Origin: Eriocheir sinensis
Taxonomy: Eukaryota; Arthropoda; Malacostraca; Decapoda; Varunidae
NCBI RefSeq assembly: GCF_024679095.1
Contig: NC_066529.1
Location: 4,568,366 to 4,632,365 of the forward strand
Length of the DNA stretch: 64,000 bases
Direction: 5' to 3'
Shown: one piece after another, positions 1-10,989 of the stretch
Position numbering within the stretch: position 1 is the stretch's first letter
How the letters are laid out: every line of letters begins with the position of its first letter
Program-made: the position numbers and the translations under genes
The notes under the pieces: generated by a model
What the model was told of the DNA's origin: nothing
The model's input: only the letters and a program-made list of their open reading frames with translations
Database searches by the model: none

Positions 1-130
1 TCAATGATTTGGAGTGTTTAGAAAAAGAGGGAATAGGTAACTGAAGGAGGGTAAAGGGAAGGTAGAGAGAGAGAGGTAGAGATGGGCAAAGTGGTGGGTA
101 ACGTAGCTTTATTTTCCCATCCTCTCCTTA

Positions 131-131
<1 letters not shown>

Positions 132-189
<58 letters not shown>
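132..189. repeat. (CA)29 microsatellite
   Basis: Uninterrupted CA dinucleotide array inside a C/T-rich stretch that runs to about 500. Confidence 0.97.
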
Positions 190-193
<4 letters not shown>

Positions 194-504
194 ATACCCT
201 CCCTTCCCCAACACCCAAACTCTAAATCCCTTCCCTTCCCCACATTCCCTCACCTCCCTTCCCTTTTATCTCCTCCTTACACACAGAATCCCTCCCCTTC
301 CCCAGTATAACATCCCCATCCCTTTCCTTTCATCACCTTAATTCCCTTCCCTTCCCTTTCCTTCCCTTTTTTCTTTTTCTTTCTTTCACATAGAATTATA
401 AAACTTACCATCTCCCATACGCTTCCCCTTCTTTTCCATTCCCTTTCGTTTCCCCACCCTACACACACACGTTCCTATCCCTCCCTTACACGACTCCCAC
501 CCAC

Positions 505-870
505 CATCCCCTTCGTCTCCCATCCCTACACTCACAGTCCTTTTCCTTCCTCACATGTCTTCCCCTCCCACGCCTATCCCCACTCCCTCTACGCCTATCC
601 CACCCTCTCCCTACACTCACAGTCCTTTTCCTCCCCCACATGGCTTCCCCTCTCACGACTATCCCACTCACTCTACGCCTATCCCACCCTCTCCCTACAC
701 TCACAGTCCTTTTCCTCCCCCACATGGCTTCCCCTCCCATGCCTATCCCACTCCCTCTACGCCTATCCCACTTCTTCCCTACACTCACAGTCATTTTCCT
801 CCCCCACATGGCTTCCCCTCCCATGCCTATCCCACTCCCTCTACGCCTATCCCACCCCCTCCCACGCCTC
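505..870. repeat. 84-bp minisatellite, about 4 copies
   Basis: A C/T-rich unit recurs with the marker CTCTACGCC at 587, 671, 755 and 839, an exact 84-bp spacing. Because 84 is a multiple of three and the unit lacks stops, reading frames stay open on both strands (486-941 minus, 555-1160 plus). The predicted peptides are low-complexity proline/serine or arginine/glycine repeats with no known domain. I read it as a noncoding minisatellite. Confidence 0.9.
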
Positions 871-899
871 TCCCTTCCCCTATCCCTCCCCCCGCACCG

Positions 900-1065
900 A
901 ACACAACACCGTCGCGATACAGGTACACATCGGATTGCCACACACAGATTGCTGCCTCCGAGTGCGCCGCCATCAATATTCCGATACTAATTTGCATAAT
1001 CCATATTTCATTAGCGATGAAACTCACAGCGTATGATTCCATTATGTGGCGGCCGGCGTGTGGAC
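900..1065. other. Complex-sequence island between two minisatellites
   Basis: Non-repetitive sequence with an octamer-like ATTTGCATAA near 990, followed by ATTAGCGATG. It interrupts two tandem arrays and looks like a possible conserved noncoding element. There is no coding evidence. Confidence 0.35.
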
Positions 1066-2320
1066 AGTCGGCTGGGAAGAAGTGTGGCGGGAGGGAATGG
1101 ATGGAGTGGCCTGCAGTGGATGGCCGGGGAGAGAGAAGGGAGGGAAGGGGAGAGGTGTAGTGAGAGGGAATGGAGAGGAAGGGGAAGTAGTGTGGGGAGA
1201 GGGAATGGAGTGGTGTGCAGTGGATGGCCGGGGAGAGAGAAGGGAGGGAAGGGGAGAGGTGTAGTGAGAGGGAATGGAGAGGAAGGGGAAGTAGTGTAGG
1301 GAGAGGGAATGGAGTGGCGTGGAGTGGATGACCGTGGAGAGAAAATGGAGGGATACAGAGAGTTGTAGCCAGAGGGAATAGAGTTGTGTAGATTGAATAG
1401 GAGTTGACAGAGTACGCAGGGAAGGAGAGCTTAGATTTAGAGAAGTTGGAGTGGGGTTAGACATGAGAAAGGGAAGTGGACGAAAGAGCGAGAATGGAGT
1501 TACTGAAAGGGAAATGCAATGATATGGAGTAGATCAGAGTGGAAAGATATGGAGGGATGAAGAGGTCGATAGCGTTGGACAGAGAACAGAATGAAGGAGA
1601 GACATAGAAGGGTATACGAATGCGGTTAGACGTGACAGAAGTGGACTAACAGGTGACGATGGAGTTATTAAAATAGCTCATAGAAAAAATATGAAAAGGG
1701 ATGAAGTGATTTGGAATAGACATGAGTGGACAAAGAACGGTTGGACAAAGGGTATTATTTGAGAAGAATGATAACTTGAAATGCGATGAGACAAGGGACA
1801 GAGAGACGAACTAAAGACTGAATATGGTTTTAAAAGAAGCGAAAGAAAGGGCGGGATGGAGTGGTTTGAAGTGGAGATGAGTGGACAGATAATAAGGGTT
1901 TAGCTGAGGAGAATAGGAGATAAAAGATAAGTGAGCCAAAGAGTTAAGAGCTATTGAAAGAAGTTAAAGAAAGGAATGGAGTGAGATGAAATAGCGTGGA
2001 GTGGAAATAAGTGGACAGGGAAGAGTTAAAGATGATCAGCTGAGGAGGATATGGATTTAGAATGGGATGAGAGGTGAAAGCGAATTGATTTAGCAAACGT
2101 GAAGCCTTTTAAAGTTAAATAAGGGAATGGAGTGCTGTGAAATGGAGATGTACAGATGAACAGATACGAGACAGAGTGGCTTCGTTGAGAATATAAAAGA
2201 TCTGAGTGGTACTAAATAGAAAAGAGGGCTGAAGTTGAAAGTAAAAAATGGTGTGCTAAAGTAGATGAAGAAGGGGATTGAGTGGTATGAAGTAGAGTTG
2301 ACAGAGGAAGGAGATCAGAC
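1066..2320. repeat. G-rich tandem satellite, 104-bp unit decaying rightwards
   Basis: The motif TGGCCGGGGAGAGAGAAGG recurs at 1121 and 1225 (104 bp), with a diverged copy at 1328. Further right, weaker copies of a GGAATGGAGTG...GTGGACAG theme recur near 1490, 1700, 1853, 1974, 2122 and 2274, spaced about 120-200 bp. The left copies are nearly identical and the right ones are strongly diverged. No gene is visible. Confidence 0.75.
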
Positions 2321-2424
2321 GTTTAGTTGAAGAATGGAGGTTGAATACGATTATACATGTAACAGAGTAGAATTAAAGAGCATAAGTGAAGTTTAATGGG
2401 AAGAATATGAGGAAGAATGTAGGG

Positions 2425-2426
<2 letters not shown>

Positions 2427-2502
<76 letters not shown>
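2427..2502 (+). repeat. (GA)38 microsatellite
   Basis: Uninterrupted GA array that follows a run of G. Confidence 0.97.
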
Positions 2503-2506
<4 letters not shown>

Positions 2507-2629
2507 TATTGGCGAGGGGAGGTAATGAGAAACCACAATATTCGTTGCAAAATTAAAACAACGCAAACATTTCCGTGAACAAATAAGAAAAATATTGGGC
2601 AAGCAAGAAAGAAGTCTGCATTTTAGCTG

Positions 2630-3390
2630 TTTTTCTCTTTTATTTATTTGTTCTCTGGTAACATTATTTTATTGGTTATTTGTATATTTATCTTTTCAAT
2701 ATTTAAATTAATGTATGATTTTTTTTCTTTTCCTTGTGTAATTTGCCATATTTTGTGTTTCGAGGTTACACGGTTGTTGTTGCTTAAATTTATACTTGTT
2801 TTATTAAATTTTGTACATTCATTTGCTTTATAATTATTTCTCTCATCTATTCATTCATTCTTTAAATCAACAATGTCTTATTTTTTTTATGTTTTTATAT
2901 ATTTTCTTTTATTTCATCACCTTTTTTGTATATATAACAATTAAAAATCATTCCTTTATAAATCTGTATCTAATTAAAGTTATATTATTCATTTATTTGT
3001 TTTGCTTGTTTTCGTTTTGTTTTTTTATATATTTTCCTTTCACTTTTTTTGCATTGTATGACTCAAAATTTTAGTTCATTCATTTTGATATCGATTTCTC
3101 CATTATTTCGTTATTTTACCTATTTTTGTTTTGTTCTTATATATTTTTCATCCACTTTTTTTGCATTGTACGACTCAAAATTATAGTTCATTCATTTTGA
3201 TATCGATTTCTCCATTATTTCGTTATTTTACTTGTTTTTGTTTTGTTCTTATACATTTATTTATATTACTTGTTTTTGTTCTGTTTTTATATATTTTCCA
3301 TTCAGTTTTCTTGCATTGTACGACTCAGAGTTATAGTTCATTCATTTCGGTATCGATTTCTCCATTATTTCGTTATTTTACTTTATCGGT
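2630..3390. repeat. T-rich block with about three tandem copies
   Basis: A unit carrying GCATTGTACGACTCA and ATCGATTTCTCC recurs at 3051, 3163 and 3313 (112 and 150 bp apart). The third interval has an extra internal duplication of a TTGTTTTTGTTCT segment. The left part, 2630-2990, is simply T-rich. Short open frames here are chance frames in AT-rich DNA. Confidence 0.8.
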
Positions 3391-4039
3391 CCATAAAGTG
3401 AAGCGCAACGGTCAGCGGAGGCTCAGTAGGATCGCCCGAATGTGTTATCGCGGCATTAAATCTGCTGGCCGGAATAACTTAATCTTCCTCGTGTTATTGT
3501 GCCTCCAAGTCTTGTTTTATTGTTCCCATCCGGACGTTTCCGCTACAGAATGGCGCGGATTAAAAAGATAAAGCGTACATATTATTGCTGTGTTTTCGGC
3601 TCGACGTTCCCCCCAAAAAGCGATGTATAGGATGGCACGCGCCCATTCCTACTGTACTTTTTCACAGGTTTGCTTTGATACAATTCAGAATGGCTGGGAT
3701 TGAAACGGAATGTGAAAAGGATGAAACATGTGGTACGATTTTTCTAGGCTTGTCGCTCTTAAATTAATCCCTTTGAGCATTTATATTCTCCCCACACGAA
3801 TGTTCAGCTCAATGGCACAGATTAAGATGAGAAATGAAAAAAATCGTGTTGTTCTGTTATCATTTCGGCGCTCTCTTTGTGTTATAGATATTCCATACTT
3901 CTTTTTTTATCACATATTTACGTAAGTGGATCCTCATTATCTCTCAGAATACTCCCATTGCTTATGACTATGTAGAATGACAAGTGTTAGAGGTTAGACG
4001 AAAAATAACACATTGCAGATTTCTGAGTTCCCGTCCTCT

Positions 4040-4313
4040 GTAGATTTTTAGGTATACACAAATGATTCTCCATATTCTATTGTTTTAGTAATATAGGGCC
4101 GTATTACTTCACATCTCGTCGCCCAAGTTCACTATTTGACAAGGTTTTCGTAGGATTTTTGGGCATTTCCAGGAGTAGTTTTATGACCCTGGTGGGAGTT
4201 TGACCCTTCCTCTGCACCAAGAACCTAAAGAAACACTCATCAGAACCCGATTGATCCCCTCTTTGACATTTAGAAATAGTTGATGTGAGAATCGAAAGTG
4301 TTTTATCATACCG
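4040..4313. repeat. Dispersed repeat R1, copy A
   Basis: This segment shares a head (TTTTTAGGTATACACAAATG), a middle (CATTTCCAGGAGTAGTTTTA) and a tail (AACACTCAT..GAACCCGA) with 33095-33690. Here it has a single middle unit. A 79-codon minus frame spans it but resembles no known protein. It is an interspersed repeat of unknown class. Confidence 0.85.
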
Positions 4314-5355
4314 ACCACTGTCCGATACTATTCTGAACGGCAAAGACTTCGAAAAGAATATACGATGTGTGTTGCGATATATTTAAGTTTGTTACTCTTA
4401 AATATTATTCCTTATGCGCGTCCTTTACCCTCCTGATTAAAATAATTTCTAGTTTTTTTTTTTTACCATAAGAAACACTAGGAGCAAAGTCTTTCATAAT
4501 GGTATTTCGACTTCAGTTCTTTCTTGTAATTTCTAGTTATTTTTTTTCACCATAACAAACACTCGGAATTGTCGATCATTATGGTGTACGTTCTTTCATG
4601 TATAAATTGTGTGTTTTCTTACCATAAGACGAAAAGAATAATAAAGTCTTTCATCGTGGTATCCCGACCTCTATTCCTTCACATTATCCTCTTTAACGTA
4701 ACTATTAATAAGGTCACTGTTCAAACTAATGATGCCAAGGATTAAGAAAATAGATAAACAAAAGAATGAAGTAAATGTTACGATGTTTATCCTCTTGGTC
4801 TGATGCTCTTACATTCCCTTTTGGACACCTGTTATCCTGTTGTTCCCCGTATGTACACGTGACTAAACACCGCCACGGATTAAGAAGAAAACAAACGCCC
4901 ATTGCTGTGTTTTCCCGACCCACACTCCGGAAAATTTATAAGGGATGTACATGTAAATATTTCTAGCTTTAGCGTGACGTAGACTCGTAGAGGATACGTT
5001 CCGTTGCGATTCAGGTCAAGGATTTAAAAACACTGAAAAAGGGGTAAAAAAATGTTTCCACGTTTTTTTGCTTTTTTTTTTAGGTTGGTTGCTCATAAAA
5101 TCGTTTGCGTGCGTCATTTTTTATAGGCGAGTAATTATAATCCCATATTATACGGAATCAAATGTATTATGTAAGTTATGTATTAATCTTTTTAGGCTTA
5201 TTGAACTAAAACTCACTTCCCTATTTTATATTTAGTGATTGCGATCGTGTGTTGCGTTATCATACAGATTAGTCGAATAGATTGATACCAAATTAAATGT
5301 TACCATGTTTTATTAGACTCGCGGTTCTTAATAGTTTTTACTGGATGTTATAATG

Positions 5356-5358
<3 letters not shown>

Positions 5359-5402
<44 letters not shown>
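5359..5402 (-). repeat. (CT)22 microsatellite
   Basis: One of only five CT-oriented arrays on the + strand in the window. Confidence 0.95.
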
Positions 5403-5404
<2 letters not shown>

Positions 5405-5579
5405 AATAATCGTTTCTGCGAATTTCCTTATTTTTATCGTAAATAGTTGCGTTCGTAGGCTCCGATATGATACAGAATATATATCGAACTAAATATGTAT
5501 GCAAAGATGGGCTGGTGTAGGCCTCGTACTTGCATGTTTTTTCGTTTGTAAACATATCAACAAGGCCGTAACTTAAATT

Positions 5580-7520
5580 AATATTGTTGGTTGGTACGTA
5601 TCGCTGCCTCTTATGAGTGTTCCTCTTAAAATCATTCCTATGTGTATTTTTTTTTTTTGGTGCATGTGTTACTCATATAAACAAAACACGAACTAAACGT
5701 AAATGAAAGCAGTAGATTGGTATGTGTCTGTATCTTATGTTCGTTTCTCTTCAAACCATCCCCATTTTTTATATATTTTTTTATTTATTTTGTGTATGTG
5801 TTTGGTTCGCATACACAACAACGCGGACTGAAAGTGAAGGAAAACTGTACGTTGCTATGTATCTATGTGCCTTATACTCGGTCCACTTAAAGCGTCCCCG
5901 TATATATATATTTTTTTCTTTATATTCTGTGCATGTGTCTGGTTCGCATGCACAACTACATAGACTAAACGTAAATAAAGTCTGTAGGTTGGTATGTATC
6001 TGTTTATTATGTTCGTTCCTCTTCAAATCATCCCCGTGTTTTTTTATATATATTTTGTGGATTATGTTACTGTACTTTTTTCAAGGCACGCTGCTCCTAT
6101 TAAAGTCGCGTCTGTATTAATAGTTTCCCCACCCGTTGGTATACGAATCTATGCTTCTTTCTCGCGTTCAATTAAAATCATCCCCATATGTATCTTCCTT
6201 ATTTTTAGTGAATGAAACTACCGTGGACTTAACCTGAATAAGTCTCATACGTTACAATACTTTTTTTTTCAATATAAATAGATTCCCCACCTGTATGTGT
6301 GTTTCTTATTCGAGTTCAATTGAAATCATCCCAATATGTTTTTTTTTTGTATGTATGTGAATGAAAACAACGTGGACTTAACCTAAATAAAGTCTAATTG
6401 TTACTGTATTTTTATTTCTAGGCACAAGGCTCATAGTTGCGTCTGTATAAATAGATTCAACACTTGTATTTTTTTTTATCCGCGTTCATTTAAAATCGTC
6501 CCCATATTTACGTAAACGCCGACTAAGCCTGAATGAAGTCTAAATGTTACGATCCTTTTTTTTTTTTTTAGGCGCGGGGCTCCTTAAAATCCGGTCTGTA
6601 TAAATTGATTCCCCACCTATATCTCTGTTTCTTATCCGCGTTAATTTAAAATCGTCCCCATATGTTAACGCGAAGCCTGAATAAAGTATAAATGTTACTG
6701 TACTTTTTATTTCAAGGCACGGTGCTCTTTAAAATCGGGTCTTTAAATGGATTCTCCACCTATATCTCTGTTTCTTATCCGCGTCTGTTTAAATTGATTC
6801 CCCACCTATATCTCTGTTTCTTATCCGCGTTAATTTAAAATCGTCCCCATATGTTAACGCGGTGAATAAAGTATAAATGTTACTGTACTTTTATTTCTAG
6901 GCACGGCGCTCTTGAAAATCGGGTCTGTTTAAAATGATTCCCCACCTATATCTCTGTTTCTTATCCGCGTTAATTTAAAATCGTTCCCATATGTTAACGC
7001 GGAGTAAGCCTGAATAAAGTATAAATGTTACTGTACTTTAATTCTAGGCACGGCGCTCTTGAAAATCGGGTCTGTTTAAAATGATTCCCCACCTATATCT
7101 CAGTTTCTTATCCGCGTTAATTTAAAATCGTTCCCATATGTTAACGCGAAGCCTGAATAAAGTATAAATGTTACTATACTTTTTATTTCAAGGCACGGTG
7201 CTCTTTAAAATCGGGTCTTTAAATGGATTCCCCACCTATATCTGTGTTTATTATCCGCGTTAATTTAAAATCGTCCCCATATGTAAACGCGAAGCCTGAA
7301 TAAAGTCCAAATGTTACTACCCTTTTTCTTTTGGCGCTGGGCTCTTTAAAATCGCTTCTGTATAAATGGATTCTCCACCTGGATCTGTCTTTCTTATTGA
7401 CGTTAATTCAAAATCATCCCCATATGTAAGCGCGGACTAAACCTGTATAAAGTCCAAATGTTACTGTACTTTTTCCCCATGGCTCGGCGCTCTTAAAGTC
7501 ACAGTTCTGCATGTATAGAT
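5580..7520. repeat. AT-rich satellite, monomer about 145 bp
   Basis: A monomer with CCCACCTATATCTC, CTTATCCGCGTTAATTTAAA, CCCCATATGTTAACGC and GAATAAAGTATAAATGTTAC recurs, with the CCCATATG marker near 6181, 6329, 6500, 6655, 6844, 6985, 7132, 7275 and 7418. The spacing is mostly 141-155 bp. One interval of 189 bp contains a 40-bp internal duplication at about 6779. Copies from 6600 to 7300 are the most alike. Left of 6100, and faintly back to about 3500, the monomers are increasingly diverged. No coding potential is seen. Confidence 0.88.
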
Positions 7521-7554
7521 TTCACGCCCGTTTGCCACTGAAGCCGAGGGGGAC

Positions 7555-7752
7555 TCATACATAAATACATACACATTTTTCCCTCTTGTTTTAATGGCAG
7601 ATTACCTCGTTGATGCGAATTAATCACGGCTAATTTGTCAGATTTCGTTATAGATTAATTCCGATGAGAAAATATTTGTCACTTTATTGAATTTTCATTG
7701 TCCGAAATACCGAAAACCGACGGCATTACAATCGATTGGAGGCCGTTCGTTC
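7555..7752. other. Complex-sequence island, candidate noncoding regulatory element
   Basis: Unique sequence directly after the satellite, with several homeodomain-like TAAT cores (GAATTAATCACGG, GGCTAATTTG, GATTAATTCC). It ends at a (GT)n array. It lacks the simple-sequence character of its surroundings, so it may be conserved. This is inference only. Confidence 0.35.
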
Positions 7753-7753
7753 G

Positions 7754-7754
<1 letters not shown>

Positions 7755-7795
<41 letters not shown>
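7755..7795. repeat. (GT)20 microsatellite
   Basis: Followed by about 190 bp of degenerate TGTTTG-rich sequence (7796-7980) leading to a second GT array. Confidence 0.95.
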
Positions 7796-7798
<3 letters not shown>

Positions 7799-7974
7799 GC
7801 TGCGTTCGTGTTTGCTGATGGGTGACTGTGTGTTTGTGGGTGTGTTTGTGTCCCCTTTTTGGTTTGGTGTTTGTTGGGCGTTGTTTGTGTGATCTTGTTT
7901 GTGCTTGGGGTTTGATGTGTGGATGTTCATTTGTGTTTGTGTGAGGGGAAGAATGTTTTTATGTTTTGTGTGTT

Positions 7975-7980
<6 letters not shown>

Positions 7981-8020
<40 letters not shown>
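7981..8020. repeat. (TG)20 microsatellite
   Basis: Uninterrupted array closing the TG-rich interval that starts at 7755. Confidence 0.95.
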
Positions 8021-8026
<6 letters not shown>

Positions 8027-8109
8027 GTCACTTTAGGGCAATAGTGAAAGAGCAAACAAGCAGAAGAAGAGCATGAACAACCCTCTCTTTCTTGTATACA
8101 GTTCGGAAT

Positions 8110-8411
8110 AAAACAAAACAAAATAAAGCAGGAAACCGTAAAATTTATAATAGTTAGTTTTAAGCTTAGTGAAAGAAAACCAAGAACAGGATATAGTAAA
8201 AATATATATGGAAAACGAGAAGTACTTATTACCATAGAGAAAAAAATGGAAACGTGTCGAATACAAAACAATACAGGAAACCGTAAAAAATTTAATTGTT
8301 GGTCATAACCTTAGTGAAAGAAAAGGAATAAAAGGATAGAGTGAAAGTATATATAGAGAAAGCGGGAAGCAATTATTATCGTATACGAGAAATGGAAACA
8401 CGTCAAAAATG
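8110..8411. repeat. Tandem dimer, about 144-bp unit
   Basis: CAGGAAACCGTAAAA occurs twice, 144 bp apart (about 8130 and 8274). Each copy is followed by TTAGTGAAAGAAAA and a TATATAT..GAGAA stretch ending in ATGGAAACRYGTC. The unit is A-rich and has no coding potential. Confidence 0.8.
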
Positions 8412-8434
8412 TTTAGATAACCGACGGAAGAAGT

Positions 8435-8493
8435 ATTTTTTTATTGTAGAGGAAGCAAAAAAATAATGAAAAAAAGCCCGCTACTCACTGCTC
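8435..8493 (-). mobile_element. A-tailed short retroposon-like element, copy 1 (degenerate)
   Basis: It matches the family best seen at 51321-51402. The + strand shows the inverse of GAGCAG-GAGTAGCGGGC at 8475-8493 behind an AATAATGAAAAAA stretch. The middle (TCAAGGGCAC) is deleted or diverged. On the minus strand the element would end in a T/A-rich tail at 8435-8445. Confidence 0.6.
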
Positions 8494-8749
8494 GTACAAA
8501 TAGTCAAGAGGAGTGGCCGAAAGATAGGTCAATTTCGGGTGGAGAGGTGTCCTGATACCTGATCCTGATAGTTGTCTGAAATAAAAATAAGAAATTAATT
8601 TGATAATCGACTGAACAAAGTTGGCTGAAAAAAAAAGTAATTTGATAATCGACTGATGAAATATTTAGTAGGCTGAAACATGAATAAAACAACACATCAA
8701 GCTTTGTCCTTTCACTTCTAATAGGATATAGAAAGTGGAGCAGAGGCCG

Positions 8750-8900
8750 CGGTAACAGACTGGCTTAGAGCACGGTAAGAGCATCAGGCCTTGCAGGTAA
8801 AGAGCCGGGGCGATACGATTGAAGCCCAAGTGCATTTGCGTGACACAGGGAAGAGAATCCGATCCGGTCTGTAAACCCCGAGTCACAACACCTTGCCAAA
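8750..8900 (+). mobile_element. Possible tRNA-derived sequence (degenerate)
   Basis: TGGCTTAGAGCACGGTAAGAGC at 8760-8781 resembles a polymerase III A box and D arm. CGATACGATTGAAGCCC about 35 bp later loosely resembles a B box. This could be an old SINE head or chance. No second copy was found in the window. Confidence 0.25.
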
Positions 8901-9052
8901 ATGAACGTGTATAGTATAAGCTTCCAAAACAAAGAAGAAGCACATCCACAATCGGGTTTGCCTAGGTGTAGTATTTATCAGGTTACATTAGATTATCTTT
9001 TTATAGTTTGCAAAAGTCAGTAAATAAAGACAAATTGATTAATGGCCTCAGA

Positions 9053-9054
<2 letters not shown>

Positions 9055-9112
<58 letters not shown>
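9055..9112. repeat. (CA)29 microsatellite
   Basis: Uninterrupted. A similar flank (CTAAGAAACAC / CAGAAGCACAC) precedes the next CA array at 9217, which suggests a local duplication of about 160 bp: AGTGAAGACAAACAGATAAACG there resembles AGTAAATAAAGACAAATTGATTAATGG here. Confidence 0.95.
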
Positions 9113-9119
<7 letters not shown>

Positions 9120-9214
9120 TTTCTTCGGTTATAATATTTTTCAGGTTGTTAAGTTAGAACTGTTTAGAGTTGAGAAGGGCCAAGGAGTGAAGACAAACAG
9201 ATAAACGCCCTAAG

Positions 9215-9216
<2 letters not shown>

Positions 9217-9277
<61 letters not shown>
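9217..9277. repeat. (CA)30 microsatellite
   Basis: Second of a pair of CA arrays with similar left flanks. Confidence 0.96.
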
Positions 9278-9281
<4 letters not shown>

Positions 9282-9406
9282 CGCGAGGGCCGGGGGGTAT
9301 TGATCGCCATCGGTTTGTTGGCCGGAAACTCTAATATGAGACAGGAAATGCAGGGAACAGGCAAGAGCAGCGGATTCAGGGAGCGACCGAGATTGCAGTT
9401 CTAATC

Positions 9407-9547
<141 letters not shown>

Positions 9548-9627
9548 CAAGAGGCACACTTCACCTACTCATCTATCCCTTTCCCGGTAGCCAATTCTTT
9601 TTTTTTCTACTTTCCTCTCTTTAATCT

Positions 9628-9628
<1 letters not shown>

Positions 9629-9685
<57 letters not shown>
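9629..9685. repeat. (CA)28 microsatellite
   Basis: Sits at the left end of a pyrimidine-rich block. Confidence 0.96.
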
Positions 9686-9688
<3 letters not shown>

Positions 9689-9719
9689 TCAATCAGACTC
9701 TCTACATAATAAAGAGTTC

Positions 9720-10440
9720 ATATTCATCATTCTCTTCCTTTCCCTAATTTAAAAATCTTCCCTTAATTTAACTTTTTTTCCCAGGTGACCTTTTCTTTTC
9801 TTCTTTTTTTTCTTTCTGTTTCAGGTTTTCTCGTTTTTTCTCTTTCTTTTCTTTTCGTTTTATTTTTCTTCTTTTTCTTTCCTTCTTTGACATTTCTTTT
9901 TCGCGGTTATTTTTAGCATTTTATTTGTCTTATCTTTTATTTTTACTTCACCATTTTTTTCTGTTTGTCTCCTCACAGTTTTCTTTTGTATCTTTTCTTT
10001 CCTTTCATTTTTTATCCTCTTTTACTTTCCATCACACGGCTCTTCAACATATTTGCTTTTTCTGTCGTGATCTTATACTCATTTTTCATCCTTTTCACTC
10101 CTATATTGCGTTTCCTTCCTTCACCATTTCTTTTCATTATCTTTTTCTTCCCGTTCTCTTCTTATAAGTAGCGTATCAGCTGCTCTCTTCCTCTCATCCC
10201 CTTTTTCTTCTCTAGCTTTCTTTCGTTATTTTATTTTTCTTTCCTTTTCCTTTCCCCTTCTTTTACGGTCTGCCTTTCCATTCCCTCCTTTCACTCTTTA
10301 TTTTCCTTATTAATTCCTTCTCAATGTCCTCTCATAAAAAAACGTAGCACCCTTTCATTTCCTTTCATCCCTTTTTTCTTCTCTACCTTCTTTCCCTCCT
10401 ATTATTTTCCTTTTTTTCCATATTTTCTTACATACAAGCA
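9720..10440. other. T/C-rich polypyrimidine block
   Basis: About 720 bp strongly biased to T and C on the + strand (runs such as TTTTCTTTTCTTC). Open frames on the + strand (9925-10171) are low-complexity Phe/Leu/Ser peptides. No gene is seen. Confidence 0.8.
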
Positions 10441-10448
10441 CACGGGAA

Positions 10449-10450
<2 letters not shown>

Positions 10451-10530
<80 letters not shown>
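10451..10530. repeat. (AC)40 microsatellite
   Basis: Longest CA array in the window, uninterrupted. Confidence 0.97.
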
Positions 10531-10532
<2 letters not shown>

Positions 10533-10534
10533 CT

Positions 10535-10785
10535 CGCCCCCTTTCAGAAGAGGGCCGGAAAATTACCATATTGGCGTCATCGTTGCCGAAATTAGTTCCA
10601 TAATATGTCCACAGATGGCGCCACCCGGCCGGCCCCTTCACCCCCGCTCTCCCTCCCGCGCACGAATATTTTTAGAACGCCGACATTCACATTTAATGGA
10701 TTGGATTTTGCCGACACTCGAGAGGGATTGACGGTGGAAGCCTCGGAACATTTGACGTCTCTGTGTTTGGAAGTAATACCAGAGT
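10535..10785. promoter_or_regulatory. Complex-sequence island with CTCF-like site
   Basis: About 250 bp of non-repetitive, GC-balanced sequence 1 kb before exon A. TCCACAGATGGCGCCACC at 10608-10625 fits the AGRKGGCGC core of CTCF motifs, with A and T allowed at the R and K positions. A regulatory or insulator role is inference. A short + frame (10605-10787) has no recognisable domain. Confidence 0.3.
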
Positions 10786-10885
10786 GAGAGAGAGAGAGAG
10801 AGGGGGGGGGAGAGAGAGAGAGAGAGAGAGGGGTGGGGGGTGGGAGAGAGAGAGGGTGAGGGAGACAGACAGACAGACAGAGAGT
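10786..10885. repeat. Imperfect (GA)n / (GGGGA)n / (CAGA)n tract
   Basis: A GA array broken by G runs and ending in (CAGA)5 at about 10863-10882. Confidence 0.85.
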
Positions 10886-10989
10886 GAGAACAGACAAGCA
10901 GATATACACAAATCGTTTTCTATGTTTAGTTTTATTTAGGATTCTATATTTTTTGTTGTGAAAGTTTTGCGGATAAAAAAATAAACTCG

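Noticed and set aside
3380..3571. Possible small exon or peptide (frame ending near 3571 with a hydrophobic stretch)
   Set aside because: No splice borders, no homology recognised, and the frame is a chance extension out of a T-rich repeat.
4104..4343. 79-codon minus frame as a gene
   Set aside because: It lies within dispersed repeat R1; the homologous copy at 33.1-33.7 kb does not keep the frame intact.
8665..8949. 94-codon minus frame with several cysteines
   Set aside because: No domain recognised; it overlaps a possible degenerate tRNA-derived sequence and has no splice or start context.
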